From Gorillibacterium massiliense (GTDB lineage Bacteria > Bacillota > Bacilli > Paenibacillales > NBRC-103111): 64,000 nucleotides of DNA. The DNA lies in contig NZ_CBQR020000102.1 of NCBI RefSeq assembly GCF_000455485.1, positions 62,001 to 126,000 on the forward strand. Reading direction: 5' to 3'. Every line of letters starts with the position of its first letter. The stretch's first letter is position 1. Position numbers and translations under genes: made by a program. This document shows, in pieces, positions 26,675-35,537 of the stretch. The notes below the pieces were generated by a model, which was not told the DNA's origin, ran no database searches, and saw only the letters and a list, made by a program, of their open reading frames with translations.

Positions 26675-27664
26675 TTGCTGGTTATCAATCAAAACGAAGC
26701 GGAAGAATTATTGCCTATGAACGCCTGTATTTCCATCATGGAGAAGGTGCTGGCTGATCTGTCCACGGGACAAGCCGTCCAAAACCTGCGGCAGGTGCTC
26801 CCCTTGCATGAGGCAGGGCTGATCGGCATCATGCCCGGTTATCTCAAGGGAGAGGAAACCGCCGGGGCGAAAATCATCAGCGTGTTTCCCGATAATCATA
26901 AGCGAGGGCTGCCCTCCCACCAGGGCATCATCACGCTGTTTGACGCTGCCACCGGCGCGGTAAAAGCGCTGGTCGACGGGCGCAAAATCACCGCCATCCG
27001 CACCGCCGCCGTCAGCGCGGCCGCCACTCGCCTGCTGGCCCGGGAGAACGCCACGGAGCTGGCGATTCTCGGCAGCGGCGAGCAGGCCGCAAGCCATCTC
27101 CGGGCGATGCTGCTGGCGCGGCCGATCCGGCGGGTCCGGGTGTGGAGCCCGACGCCGGAGCATGCCCGCGCTTTTCAGCAGCGCATGAGCCCGGAGCTGG
27201 AGGCGGCAGCGGTGGAGCTGGCGGTGGCGGCGGATGTCCGCACGGCCGTGGAAGGCGCCGACGTCATCTGCACCGTGACAGCGGCGACGGAGCCGGTTTT
27301 GCGCGGCGAGTGGCTGAAGGGCGGCGCGCACATCAACGCCGTCGGCGCATGCCGGGCGGCGGACCGGGAGCTGGACGGGGCAGCAGTAGCCCGGTCGCGT
27401 CTTTATGTGGACCGGCGGGAAGCGGCCTTGAGCGAATCCGGCGATTATCTTCTCGCCCTGGCGGAAGGCGCTATACCCGAGAGCCACATCATTGGCGAAA
27501 TCGGCGAGCTCTTGGCAGGCCATGCCGCAATCGCTGGTCGCACAAGCGACAGCGAGATTACACTATTCAAATCTTTGGGCTTGGCCGTGGAAGATTTGGC
27601 CGCCGCCCAATTCATTTACCAGGAAGCTATCCAGCAGAAGCGAGGCGTTGACATTGCTTTATGA
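26675..27664 (+). CDS. Ornithine cyclodeaminase/mu-crystallin family protein
   Basis: A 329-residue NAD(P)-dependent enzyme. Visible parts are GIMPGYL near 48, AAVSAAATRLLARENATELAILGSGEQAASHLRAML near 110-145 with the Rossmann glycine motif GSGEQA, then ADVICTVTAATEPVL near 192-206 and the C-terminal TLFKSLGLAVEDLAAAQFIY. Homologues deaminate ornithine to proline or reduce/oxidise imino and N-alkyl amino acids, so the exact reaction is open. The TTG start at 26675 follows GAGGGGGG. This coding region is clearly more GC-rich than its flanks. The dipeptidase start overlaps its 3' end. Confidence 0.9.
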   Translation: MLVINQNEAEELLPMNACISIMEKVLADLSTGQAVQNLRQVLPLHEAGLIGIMPGYLKGEETAGAKIISVFPDNHKRGLPSHQGIITLFDAATGAVKALVDGRKITAIRTAAVSAAATRLLARENATELAILGSGEQAASHLRAMLLARPIRRVRVWSPTPEHARAFQQRMSPELEAAAVELAVAADVRTAVEGADVICTVTAATEPVLRGEWLKGGAHINAVGACRAADRELDGAAVARSRLYVDRREAALSESGDYLLALAEGAIPESHIIGEIGELLAGHAAIAGRTSDSEITLFKSLGLAVEDLAAAQFIYQEAIQQKRGVDIAL

Positions 27665-28799
27665 CTTTCATTTGACTTCCGAACAGGAAGAACGGGCGAA
27701 ACGCCTGCACGAAGAAAACATCAATATCGATTTGCTGTTCCAAGGGCCGCTCTCTCCTACTGCTATTCCGGATTCCGTTTCGGAACGTATTCGCGAGCTG
27801 TGTGAACCCTTTCGCGACGATCCTATGCGGTACAGCAGTCTGCCCGCCAAGTGGATTATCCAGCTGTCGGCAAGCGGAGTCATTCCCGAGTATAAAAGCG
27901 AGTGGTACAAGTCGGGGATTACCGCCGGCAACCGGGAACTGCACCTGTCCAACACAGATGATTTCATCACCAGCATGGGCGAAGTGCAATTGCAGTTTGA
28001 TTCCCACGATTGGCTGATCAAAGCCCTTACCGCCGAGGACATCCGTAGGGCCAAAAGAGAGGGACGAAAAGCGGGAATCGTCACCGCCCAGGAGACTGAG
28101 GTCCTAAGCAAAAACCTCGACTTGCTGGACGCCTTGCACCAATTCGGCTTGCGGGTTTTGCAGCTTACCTACAACAGCCAAAACCAGATCGGTGCCGGCT
28201 GTGCGGAACGGTCTAATGGCGGCTTGACCAACTTTGGCCGTGCTTTTATCGACCGGATGAACAAGCTGGGCATCGTCGTCGACACCGGCCACTGTGGCAA
28301 GGCGACGACGCTTGAAGCCTGCGCAGTGTCCTCCGCGCCGGTCATCGCCTCCCATACGGGAGTGGAGGCCCTTTACCCCCACATGCGGTGCAAGAGCGAC
28401 GAGGAGTTCAAGGCCATAGCCGCCACCGGCGGAGTCATCGGCATTTTCGCCATGCCTTGGTTCGTGTACGAGGACCCGGATCACACCACCCTCGACCATG
28501 TGCTGGATCACATCGACTACGTTGTCCGGCTGGTCGGCGTTGATCATGTGGGCATCGGCACCGACTGGCCCATGAGCGACCTGACATGGTCCTTGGTTTA
28601 TTTTAAAGAGCATATCGCCCCGAAATTGGGGTTCGCTCCCGGCGACGGCCCTTCCACCGAAACTGTTGTCGGTCTTGAGCAATACGGCGATTTCATCAAT
28701 TTTACCCGGGGGCTGGTGGCCCGCGGCTACTCCGACAGCGACATCGCCAAGATCATGGGTGGCAACTGGCTACGGGTTTTTGAACAAGTCTGGGGATAG
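27654..28799 (+). CDS. Membrane dipeptidase-type M19 peptidase
   Basis: A 381-residue zinc amidohydrolase of the renal dipeptidase family (M19). Signs are the long amphipathic N-terminal part, LQLTYNSQNQIGAGCAE near 170 (cf. LTYN-x-x-N), DRMNKLGIVVDTGHCGK near 200, PVIASHTGVEALYPHMRC near 228-246 and HVGIGTDWP near 300. The usual N-terminal metal motif H-x-D is not seen: the region reads ENINIDLLFQ where HxD is expected, so metal binding may be altered. Start is TTG, 27654 or 27648, overlapping the cyclodeaminase gene; GCGAGGCG is the probable ribosome-binding site. Substrate unknown; D-amino acid dipeptides and dehydropeptides are typical. Confidence 0.85.
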   Translation: MLYDFHLTSEQEERAKRLHEENINIDLLFQGPLSPTAIPDSVSERIRELCEPFRDDPMRYSSLPAKWIIQLSASGVIPEYKSEWYKSGITAGNRELHLSNTDDFITSMGEVQLQFDSHDWLIKALTAEDIRRAKREGRKAGIVTAQETEVLSKNLDLLDALHQFGLRVLQLTYNSQNQIGAGCAERSNGGLTNFGRAFIDRMNKLGIVVDTGHCGKATTLEACAVSSAPVIASHTGVEALYPHMRCKSDEEFKAIAATGGVIGIFAMPWFVYEDPDHTTLDHVLDHIDYVVRLVGVDHVGIGTDWPMSDLTWSLVYFKEHIAPKLGFAPGDGPSTETVVGLEQYGDFINFTRGLVARGYSDSDIAKIMGGNWLRVFEQVWG

Positions 28800-28811
28800 A
28801 AGGAGACCGAA

Positions 28812-30962
28812 ATGATGGCAACCGACAACATGAACGTTTTACCGAACACTGTTTTTGCCCTTTATTGCGCAGGCGTCTATTCGGGGAAAATCCGGTTTAC
28901 CTCCAAACAAGTAATGCACGCCAAGGTTGACCCGCGCCGCCGCACGCAGATGCAGATGAACGCCCTCGACGACCGGAACCCTTACGTGCTTCCTCTGGAA
29001 AAAATCCAGCGCGATTTAGCAACCTACTCTGCCGCTGACTGGACCGGCGACGGCGACGAACGGGTGCTGGACAGCGGCGACGTCTATCAGAGGCATATTC
29101 AATATAGCGGGGTGGTTGCCGGACGTCCGCTCACGTCCCAAGTATGGGCTCGGCGGAACGGTACGGCTCTGGACATCGTGACCGTGGAGGGCGAGATCAT
29201 CGCTTTTCTGACGCCGAACCGTTACGGTCTGGAAATCATCGTGAAGGAAGGCTATGAGCACCTCACCCCGCTCGTCGGATACGACGATCCGTTGCTGTCC
29301 AAGCCGGAATACGGCATCAACGAGCTGGGAACCTACCTGGTGCCCATGCGGGACGGCGTGCGGTTGGCTACGGACGTTTATCTTCCCGAAGGCATCGAGC
29401 CCGGCGCGAAGCTGCCGACCATTCTCGTGCGCACCTGCTACGACCGGCACGGCAAAAAACCGTTTTTCCTGCGTTGGGCAAACAAAGGGTACGCCGTCGT
29501 CAATCAGGACGTTCGGGGGCGGGCGGATTCCGAGGGCGATCTGGTTCCCTTCTATTACGAGCGGGAAGACGGCAGCGACACCATCGACTGGATCGTCGCG
29601 CAGGATTGGTCCGACGGACAAGTTGGCATGTGGGGCGCTTCTTATCTCGGCTACGTCGTGACGGCAGCCTCCACCAGCGGAAACCCCAACCTGAAAGCCG
29701 TCGTCAACGAAGTCAACGTCGGCTCTCCCTTCACGGATACGGCGCGAAAAGGCGGCACCCTCTGCTCATGGCCGCTGTTGTCCTGGACGATGGCGCAGTC
29801 GGTGGGCACGCGGACGGATTTCGATATTTTCGGTGGGGTCACAGTCGACCCCGCTGCGGCGGTAGACGCGCGCCCCATCAGGGACATCCCCCGGCAGATG
29901 ATCGGCCATAACTCCGGGCCATGGGACCTCTGGAGCGAACACCCCGACTACGACGATTTCTGGAAAAATTGCACCTACTCCGAGCGCGGCGACCAAGTGA
30001 ACGTGCCGATGTACGTCATCTCCGGCTGGTATGACGGCGACAGTCCCGGCGTCTCCGAGACGTGGCGGATGCTCACCAAGCACGACGTGCCGAACCGGAA
30101 AATCCGCCTCGGCCCTTGGGAGCACGGCCCCAACCGAGCGCGGGATTACGGCGGCTTAAACTTCGGCAACGACGGTGTCGTTTACGACTACGACATCTCC
30201 GTGCTGCGCTGGTTTGACCGGTTTTTGAAGGGGATCGACAACGGCATCGACCGGGAGCCGCGGGCATCCTATTATGTCGTGGGCGAAAACCGCTGGCGGA
30301 CATCGGCAGACTGGACCCCGGCGGAAGCGGTCGTAGCTCCCTTCTATTTGGCCAGCAGCGGCCGAGCCAATTCCAGTTCGGGAGATGGCAGATTGCAGCT
30401 TACGCCAGGAGCTGGTGAACATTCCGTGCCGGACATCTACTTCTATAACCCTGCCGATCCTGTGGACGAAAGCGGCGAGCGGGAACCGGAAAACATGCGT
30501 AAGCATGAGCTGCGAAACGACGTCCTCGTTTACAGCAGCGACGTCTTGACCGAAGACGTCACCGTCGCCGGTGAGTTATCTGCCGTTTTGTATGCGGCTA
30601 GCTCCGCTTTGGACACGGACTGGGCCGTCGCTCTGTGCGACGTGAACGAGAGGGGCGATTCTTTCCGCCTGTCCAACTACATCGTCCGGGCCCGCTACCG
30701 CCACGGCTATGACAAGCCCGAGCTGCTGACCCCGGGGCAGGTGGAGAAATTCGAAATTTTCATGCCGAATGTCGGCTACACTTTTTCCAAAAATCACCGC
30801 ATCCGCTTCACCGTCACCTCCTCCAGCAAAAACGTCGTCTTCCCCAACCTGAACACGGGCGGTGACCCTTACGAGGATGCGGAGCCCATTATCGCCAAGC
30901 AGACGATCTATCATAGCGAGGAATATCCGAGCCACGTGTTGCTGCCGATTTTAAATAAATAA
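28812..30962 (+). CDS. CocE/NonD family (X-Pro dipeptidyl-peptidase S15-like) hydrolase
   Basis: A 716-residue alpha/beta-hydrolase. After a ~165-residue N-terminal extension that I cannot place, the S15 domain begins: PMRDGVRLATDVYLP near 180, LVRTCYDRHG near 205, VNQDVRGRADSEG near 230, nucleophile Ser in GMWGASYLGY near 276, catalytic Asp in GWYDGDSPG near 402 and His in PWEHGPNR near 440. The C-terminal X-Pro_C jelly roll (~530-716) includes RVRAR-like YIVRARYRHG. It cleaves an ester or amide bond. Starts 12 bases after the dipeptidase, in one operon. Substrates range from cocaine to glutaryl-7-ACA and Xaa-Pro peptides, so none is assigned. Confidence 0.9.
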   Translation: MMATDNMNVLPNTVFALYCAGVYSGKIRFTSKQVMHAKVDPRRRTQMQMNALDDRNPYVLPLEKIQRDLATYSAADWTGDGDERVLDSGDVYQRHIQYSGVVAGRPLTSQVWARRNGTALDIVTVEGEIIAFLTPNRYGLEIIVKEGYEHLTPLVGYDDPLLSKPEYGINELGTYLVPMRDGVRLATDVYLPEGIEPGAKLPTILVRTCYDRHGKKPFFLRWANKGYAVVNQDVRGRADSEGDLVPFYYEREDGSDTIDWIVAQDWSDGQVGMWGASYLGYVVTAASTSGNPNLKAVVNEVNVGSPFTDTARKGGTLCSWPLLSWTMAQSVGTRTDFDIFGGVTVDPAAAVDARPIRDIPRQMIGHNSGPWDLWSEHPDYDDFWKNCTYSERGDQVNVPMYVISGWYDGDSPGVSETWRMLTKHDVPNRKIRLGPWEHGPNRARDYGGLNFGNDGVVYDYDISVLRWFDRFLKGIDNGIDREPRASYYVVGENRWRTSADWTPAEAVVAPFYLASSGRANSSSGDGRLQLTPGAGEHSVPDIYFYNPADPVDESGEREPENMRKHELRNDVLVYSSDVLTEDVTVAGELSAVLYAASSALDTDWAVALCDVNERGDSFRLSNYIVRARYRHGYDKPELLTPGQVEKFEIFMPNVGYTFSKNHRIRFTVTSSSKNVVFPNLNTGGDPYEDAEPIIAKQTIYHSEEYPSHVLLPILNK

Positions 30963-31003
30963 AAAATGAGGACCGCTGCCGGTAGGATTCCGGAGCGGTC
31001 CTC
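30961..31003 (-). terminator. Inverted repeat / terminator after the CocE-like gene
   Basis: GAGGACCGCT and AGCGGTCCTC form a perfect 10-bp stem around a 16-base loop. A-run lies on the left, so the T-run is on the minus strand. It may stop transcripts coming from metG as well as mark the end of the CocE operon. Confidence 0.7.
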
Positions 31004-31053
31004 GTGCGGTTAGGCGATGGATGCTGCTATAGTGGCGAGCCCTGACCGGCGCT

Positions 31054-31185
31054 GTTGCAAAAAGTACAATCTCTTCGCCTCATTCCCTTCGTTTGAGCGT
31101 CGGTGATTGTATTTTGTGCAATTGAATCCATCGATTTTGGGGGAAATTAACGCTCATAGCAGGTTTCAATTGTACTTTTTGCAAC
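31054..31185. repeat. 132-bp MITE-like element with 17-bp terminal inverted repeats
   Basis: GTTGCAAAAAGTACAAT at 31054-31070 is exactly inverted as ATTGTACTTTTTGCAAC at 31169-31185. A degenerate copy of the same motif (ATTGTATTTTGTGCAA) lies inside near 31113, and GAGCGT/ACGCTC form a nested pair. It has no open frame. The remaining 31186-31447 stretch holds no supportable gene and may belong to the same type of intergenic repeat. Confidence 0.7.
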
Positions 31186-31447
31186 CAAAATATCAAAATC
31201 GCCTATAAACTGGAAGTTTTATTGCAGATTTTGCAGTCAGAGCGGGATTGCTTCTTCTTAGCCAGCCGAGGACCGCCCGGATATATAACAGCAGTCCTTT
31301 TAGCGTTAGCCTATTAGAGGAGTTGTCTACCGGACTTACGATGGATGATCTGTCAACGATGGACTCGATCTCATTATTCGGGACACGGGTTGCTGATGAA
31401 TCGCCACGAGCCGCGTTATCGGCTGGCCAATCAACCCGCTGCGGCTA

Positions 31448-31539
31448 CACGCTCAACCGCTCCTCCTCTTCGGCGATCCGTTTCACGTCAATTCACGCTC
31501 AACCGCTCCTCCTCTTCGGCGATCCGCTTTACGTCAATT
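31448..31539 (-). repeat. 46-bp tandem duplication at the metG 3' end
   Basis: Two adjacent copies with a 46-base period start at 31448 and 31494 (both CACGCTCAACCGCTCCTCC...). The period is not a multiple of three. The upstream copy (31494-31539) codes the last residues of MetRS; the other lies after the stop codon created at the junction. Confidence 0.9.
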
Positions 31540-33167
31540 CGCTCAAAAAGCAGCTCCAAACCGGTGATCCGCTGGCCAGCCGCCACCTTAGCCAAGCTCC
31601 ATTTCGGCTCGCTCAAGCCGAGGAACCCCCTTGCTTTTTCACAAGAAAAAGGAATAAATGGGTTCAGCAAATTCGCTAGATTGGCGATGATCTGAACGCA
31701 AGCAAACAGCGTCCTCCCGCAGGCTTCCCGATCCTCCTTTAGGGTGATCCACGGCTTCTCTTCATCGAAGAATTTATTAGCCCGGCGTACCCCGGCAAAA
31801 ATTAGTTCTAGAGCATCCTTCAACTGCCCTTTCTCGATGAGCGCCCCGGACTCCCTGTACAACTGCTCCAAGTCAGCCCGCCACTCTTCCGTCAGGTCGC
31901 CGGCCGGAACGCAGCCTTCGAATGATTTTTCGATAAACGCCAAGGTCCGGTTCACGAAGTTGCCGAAAGCCCCTAACAGCTCCCCGTTGTGGCTGTGAAT
32001 GAACTCCCTCCAGGAAAAATCCGTGTCCCGCTTCTCCGGCCCGTTTGCGATGAGGAAATAGCGGATGGAATCCGGCTGATACCGCTGCAGAATATCCGGC
32101 ACCCATACCGCCCAATTGCGGCTCGTGGAGAACTTTTTCCCCTCCAGTGTCATGTACTCACAGGAAATGATCCGGTCCGGCAGATGCAAGCCCCCGTATC
32201 CCATCAACAGCGCCGGCCAGATCAGCGTATGAAACGGAATGTTGTCCTTGCCGTGCACGTAGTAAGCGACTATCGAGTCTTCCCCTGTACTTTCTCCTGT
32301 ACTTTCTCCTGTACCTTCCGCCTCAAACCCATCCTGCCAAAAAGGCTCCCACCGGTTCCCCGTCTTTTCCGCCCACTGGATACTGGCCGACAGATAGCCG
32401 CTGACCGCCTCGATCCAGACATAGATCTTTTTGTCGTCAAAGCCTTCGAGGGGGACGTCCACGCCCCAATCCAGGTCCCTTGTCGCCGCCCGATCTTGCA
32501 TCCCTTCCGTCAAATACCGCCGCGTAAGCTGAACCGCATTTTCTCTCCAGCCCTCCGCATGCCCGGCATACTCCGCCAACTTCTCCTGAAAGCCGGACAA
32601 CCGGAGGTAGAAATGCTCCGTCGGCTTCTGCACAGGCGGGTTTCCGCAAATTTTGCAAACTGGATGAAGCAGATCCGTCGGATCCAAGAGCGTCGAGCAG
32701 AAGTCGCACTGATCGCCCCGGGCGCGGTTCCCGCAAACCGGACAATCCCCTTCCACATACCGGTCGGGCAAGAACCGGGCGTCCGTCTCGCAGTACATCA
32801 TCTCAACGGTTTTTTTGTACAAATGGCCGTTCTCCAGCAGCTTTAAAAACACTTCCTGCACGACCCGGTGGTGAACGGGTTGATCCGTGCGGGTATACAA
32901 ATCGTAGGTGAACCCTAACCGCTCCAAGCAATCCACGAACTCCCGATGATAACGACCAGCAATCTCCCCAGGTTCAATACCCTCCTGAATAGCCTGCACC
33001 GCTACCGGCGTGCCATGGCAGTCGCTGCCCGATACAAACAGCACCCGATCCCCTTTTGCTCGAAAATACCTAGCCAGCACATCCCCAGGCAACAAGCTCG
33101 CAAGCCGTCCTAAATGTAAAGAACCGTTGGCATACGGCCATGCTCCGCCAATAAACACCTTCGCCAT
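31488..33167 (-). CDS. metG: Methionine--tRNA ligase
   Basis: A 559-residue class I synthetase that charges tRNA-Met. HIGH-type motif HLGR in [12 protein letters not shown] near 12-23, two zinc knuckles in the CP domain ([16 protein letters not shown] near 145 and CKICG near 170), and a KMSKS equivalent KFSTS near 320. It lacks the C-terminal EMAP-like tRNA-binding domain seen in many bacterial MetRS, ending in a charged helix [10 protein letters not shown]. The start at 33167 is 8 bases after GGGAGG; an upstream in-frame start at 33206 lacks such a site. A T-box leader precedes it. The last codons come from a 46-bp tandem duplication. Possibly a second, T-box-controlled MetRS of the cell. 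Confidence 0.93.
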   Translation of the reverse strand: MAKVFIGGAWPYANGSLHLGRLASLLPGDVLARYFRAKGDRVLFVSGSDCHGTPVAVQAIQEGIEPGEIAGRYHREFVDCLERLGFTYDLYTRTDQPVHHRVVQEVFLKLLENGHLYKKTVEMMYCETDARFLPDRYVEGDCPVCGNRARGDQCDFCSTLLDPTDLLHPVCKICGNPPVQKPTEHFYLRLSGFQEKLAEYAGHAEGWRENAVQLTRRYLTEGMQDRAATRDLDWGVDVPLEGFDDKKIYVWIEAVSGYLSASIQWAEKTGNRWEPFWQDGFEAEGTGESTGESTGEDSIVAYYVHGKDNIPFHTLIWPALLMGYGGLHLPDRIISCEYMTLEGKKFSTSRNWAVWVPDILQRYQPDSIRYFLIANGPEKRDTDFSWREFIHSHNGELLGAFGNFVNRTLAFIEKSFEGCVPAGDLTEEWRADLEQLYRESGALIEKGQLKDALELIFAGVRRANKFFDEEKPWITLKEDREACGRTLFACVQIIANLANLLNPFIPFSCEKARGFLGLSEPKWSLAKVAAGQRITGLELLFERIDVKRIAEEEERLSVN

Positions 33168-33234
33168 GCTTCCATCCTCCCTTTTGATGACCCGCTTACC
33201 GTCCATTTCTTCTGCAAATCCAGTGTGCCGTAAA

Positions 33235-33545
33235 CGACAAAAAAACCCTCATCCCAAAGGGACGAGAGTTTACACTCACGCGGTACCACCCAATTTCATG
33301 CTGCCTTGCGGCATTCACCTCTTCAGGTACGGCGCCAAACGGCGGTTATACCCTAGCACGGTAACGGATGCGGGTTCCGGCGCAGCCTACGGCGGGCGAT
33401 GCCCGTTTTCGATGCGCAGCTCTGAGACCATGTTCCCAAGGCTGATCTTTACCCCTTTTCAGCTGCCGGGGCTCTCTGTTGAAAGATATCGCGCTGGTAC
33501 TCTTTCTCTTCTTTGCCTTTAATGAATTTGAAGTTATTGGAGATA
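33235..33545 (-). promoter_or_regulatory. T-box leader (tRNA-Met responsive)
   Basis: On the minus strand the conserved T-box core GGGTGGTACCGCG lies at about 33280-33293 and is followed by GAGTGTAAACTCTCG and a terminator AACTCTCGTCCC / GGGATGAGGGTTTTTT at 33238-33270. Upstream, stem I elements AAAGAAGAGAAAGAGTACC and CAGAGAGCC are seen. A GAACATGG segment holds a likely AUG specifier at 33429-33431. Uncharged tRNA-Met pairing with the specifier and the T-box would favour the antiterminator and turn on metG. Confidence 0.93.
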
Positions 33546-33618
33546 ATACCAAACCGCGTATTCCAAGTCAACCCTCTCTATGACGAAGCTATCGCATGAA
33601 TCAACGAGATTGAAGCCA

Positions 33619-33666
33619 TTTACATTTACGCAATTATGGAATATAATAATTACGTAATATCGTAAT
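33619..33666 (+). promoter_or_regulatory. Promoter and palindromic operator of the HTH-ATPase gene
   Basis: TTTACA (33619-33624), 17-base spacer, TATAAT (33642-33647). Directly after the -10 box ATTACG and CGTAAT form a perfect inverted repeat with a six-base spacer (33649-33666). An ArsR-type HTH is encoded by the gene that starts 30 bases later, so autoregulation is likely. Confidence 0.7.
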
Positions 33667-33695
33667 GAGATAATAAAACAGGCTGGTGAACCTTG

Positions 33696-34808
33696 ATGAC
33701 ACGTGACTTATCCAAGGAACTAGACGAACTCAAACAGCAAATGGCCGACTTGCAGCAGCTTGTCCGGCATTTTATGCCGGAGCGGAAAGGAAGCGCCGCC
33801 GTCTCCCATCCGGTGACTTCCCGTCATGAACCGACTACGGAACCTGGGGATGAGGCCGATGTGGCAAACTCGGTCTTTTATTCGGGACGGATGCAAGTGA
33901 ATGGACTTGGATTGCGCTTAGAGCCACAAGAACGGCGCATGGAGCAGCTGCTCGGCTTGAACGGGGAAAAAGCAGCCAAGGTACTGGCGGCACTGGGCCA
34001 TAAGCAGCGGCTGGATATTTTGCGGGCAGTACTGCAGGAGCCGTTAACCGGCGCAGAGCTAGTGGATCGGCTGAACATGGGAACGACGGGGCAGCTTTAC
34101 CACCATCTGAAAGCTTTACAGGGTGCAGATCTGCTCGTTCAAGAGCATGGTGGCCGCTATACCCTTCCCCGCCACCGCCTTCTGCCCTTCCTCCTCTTGT
34201 TGGCGGCAGCAGGCGATTTGTTGGACGCAAGCGACTATCTGGCTATGCAGGAAACGAGGGATCAAGCTGGGACTTATTTCAGCGCGGCAGCCGATCTCGA
34301 TGTTCACCACCTCCTGTGGGCCGTCGTGGAAAATTCCATTCTAGAGCATCAGGAGGGCTATTGCAGCGAAGTCGGCATTTTCCTGCACGGAGACGGCAGC
34401 GTGACAGTGGCGGACAATGGCCGGGGCATCCCCGCCCAGCTGCTTCCAGGCACCAACTTGTCCAACGTGCAATCGGTGTTGACCGACATCGGGCGGTTCA
34501 GCAGCGCCGCGCCCTATCAAGTGCCCGGGGCGGAAAAAGGCATCACCATCGCCATCGCCAACGCCCTCTCGCAAAAGCTTACCGTGGAAGTCCGCCGTGA
34601 CGGCAAAATCTACCGCCAGGAGTACCGCCGCGGCATCCCGCAGACCGATCTCCTCACCGTCGGTATTTCAAGCGAGACAGGAACCCGCATCACTTTCACC
34701 CCCGATTCCGATCTATTCGGAGCGGGACTCGAACGGACCAAGCTGGAAGAGCGTATCGAGGAGCTGCGCGAAGCGTATCCTCGCCTTGCCATTGCGGTCT
34801 TTGATTAA
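33696..34808 (+). CDS. ArsR-type winged-helix protein fused to a GyrB-like GHKL ATPase domain
   Basis: A 370-residue protein of unusual architecture. Residues ~1-80 are a coiled-coil-like linker region. Residues ~88-155 form an ArsR-type winged helix (LAALGHKQRLDILRAVLQEPLTGAELVDRL...GQLYHHLKAL). Residues ~200-350 are strikingly like the GyrB/ParE ATP-binding domain: WAVVENSI...GYC, VTVADNGRGIP with Asp240, GITIAIANALSQKLTVEVRRDGK, and TGTRITFTPDSDLF (Thr328-Gly329-Thr330). The Glu that activates water in GyrB (EVVDN) is Ala209 here, and the GGLHGVG lid is PGAEKGI, so it may bind ATP without hydrolysing it. ATG at 33696 preferred over the adjacent TTG. Followed by a methyltransferase 13 bases on. 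Confidence 0.85.
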   Translation: MTRDLSKELDELKQQMADLQQLVRHFMPERKGSAAVSHPVTSRHEPTTEPGDEADVANSVFYSGRMQVNGLGLRLEPQERRMEQLLGLNGEKAAKVLAALGHKQRLDILRAVLQEPLTGAELVDRLNMGTTGQLYHHLKALQGADLLVQEHGGRYTLPRHRLLPFLLLLAAAGDLLDASDYLAMQETRDQAGTYFSAAADLDVHHLLWAVVENSILEHQEGYCSEVGIFLHGDGSVTVADNGRGIPAQLLPGTNLSNVQSVLTDIGRFSSAAPYQVPGAEKGITIAIANALSQKLTVEVRRDGKIYRQEYRRGIPQTDLLTVGISSETGTRITFTPDSDLFGAGLERTKLEERIEELREAYPRLAIAVFD

Positions 34809-34821
34809 GGAGGCCGAAGAA

Positions 34822-35535
34822 ATGACACCGGAAACGATAAAATCTCCCGGCCACCTACTGAAGATGCTGGATTCGCTGATGCGCGAACCCGCTCCCTTTT
34901 GGGATCAATTTTATAAGGACCGAACACGGAGCATCCCGTTTTTCACGGAATATCCCGACGAGAACTTGGTCGCTTACCTGGATTCTGAAAGATTCCCCAA
35001 GGGGCGAATGCTGGAGTTGGGCTGCGGACCGGGGCGAAACGCCATTTACGCCAATCTTCAAGGCTTTGAGGTAGACGCGATCGACATCTCGGAAAATGCC
35101 ATAGCATGGGCGGAGGAACGGGCAAAACAGCGTAACTCCGACGTTCGTTTCCGCTGCCAATCCGTATTCGACCTGTATATTCCCGAGAAATACGACTTCG
35201 TCTACGATTCCGGCTGTCTGCATCATCTGTGGCCCCATCGAAGAATCGGCTATATCGAAACGATCCGCCAAGCCCTCAAGCCGGGAGGTCATTTCGGGTT
35301 AACCTGCTTCGCGCCCGGCTTTGTTGAAATGGGAGGAGCCGTCGAGTCCACCGATTGGGACATCTACCGGGACCGTAGCATGAAGGGCGGCCAAGCTTAC
35401 AGTAAAGATAAGCTACTTGACCTGTTCGGAGATGATTTCACTTTGATCGAGTTCAGACCCATGCGGGAATGCCACGACACCGACGAAACATTCGGCGTGC
35501 CCTTTTTATCGGCTTCCTTATGGAGAAAAAATTAA
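34822..35535 (+). CDS. Class I SAM-dependent methyltransferase
   Basis: A 237-residue protein with the Rossmann methyltransferase motifs: I MLELGCGPGRNA near 70, II DAIDISENAIAWAEERA near 90, RFRCQSVFD near 115, IV YDFVYDSGCLHHL near 130, V ALKPGGHFGLTCF near 160. The start at 34822 has AAGGAGG. It is 13 bases after the HTH-ATPase gene, so both are expressed together, and the HTH protein may control it. The substrate is unknown; the N-terminal LDSLMREPAPFWDQFYKDR segment resembles tellurite/thiopurine-type methyltransferases only weakly. Confidence 0.88.
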   Translation: MTPETIKSPGHLLKMLDSLMREPAPFWDQFYKDRTRSIPFFTEYPDENLVAYLDSERFPKGRMLELGCGPGRNAIYANLQGFEVDAIDISENAIAWAEERAKQRNSDVRFRCQSVFDLYIPEKYDFVYDSGCLHHLWPHRRIGYIETIRQALKPGGHFGLTCFAPGFVEMGGAVESTDWDIYRDRSMKGGQAYSKDKLLDLFGDDFTLIEFRPMRECHDTDETFGVPFLSASLWRKN

Positions 35536-35537
35536 AC

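Noticed and set aside
31248-31679. Open frames of 143 and 116 codons over the metG 3' end
   Set aside because: They run through repeats and antisense to metG, have no ribosome-binding site and no recognisable protein features.
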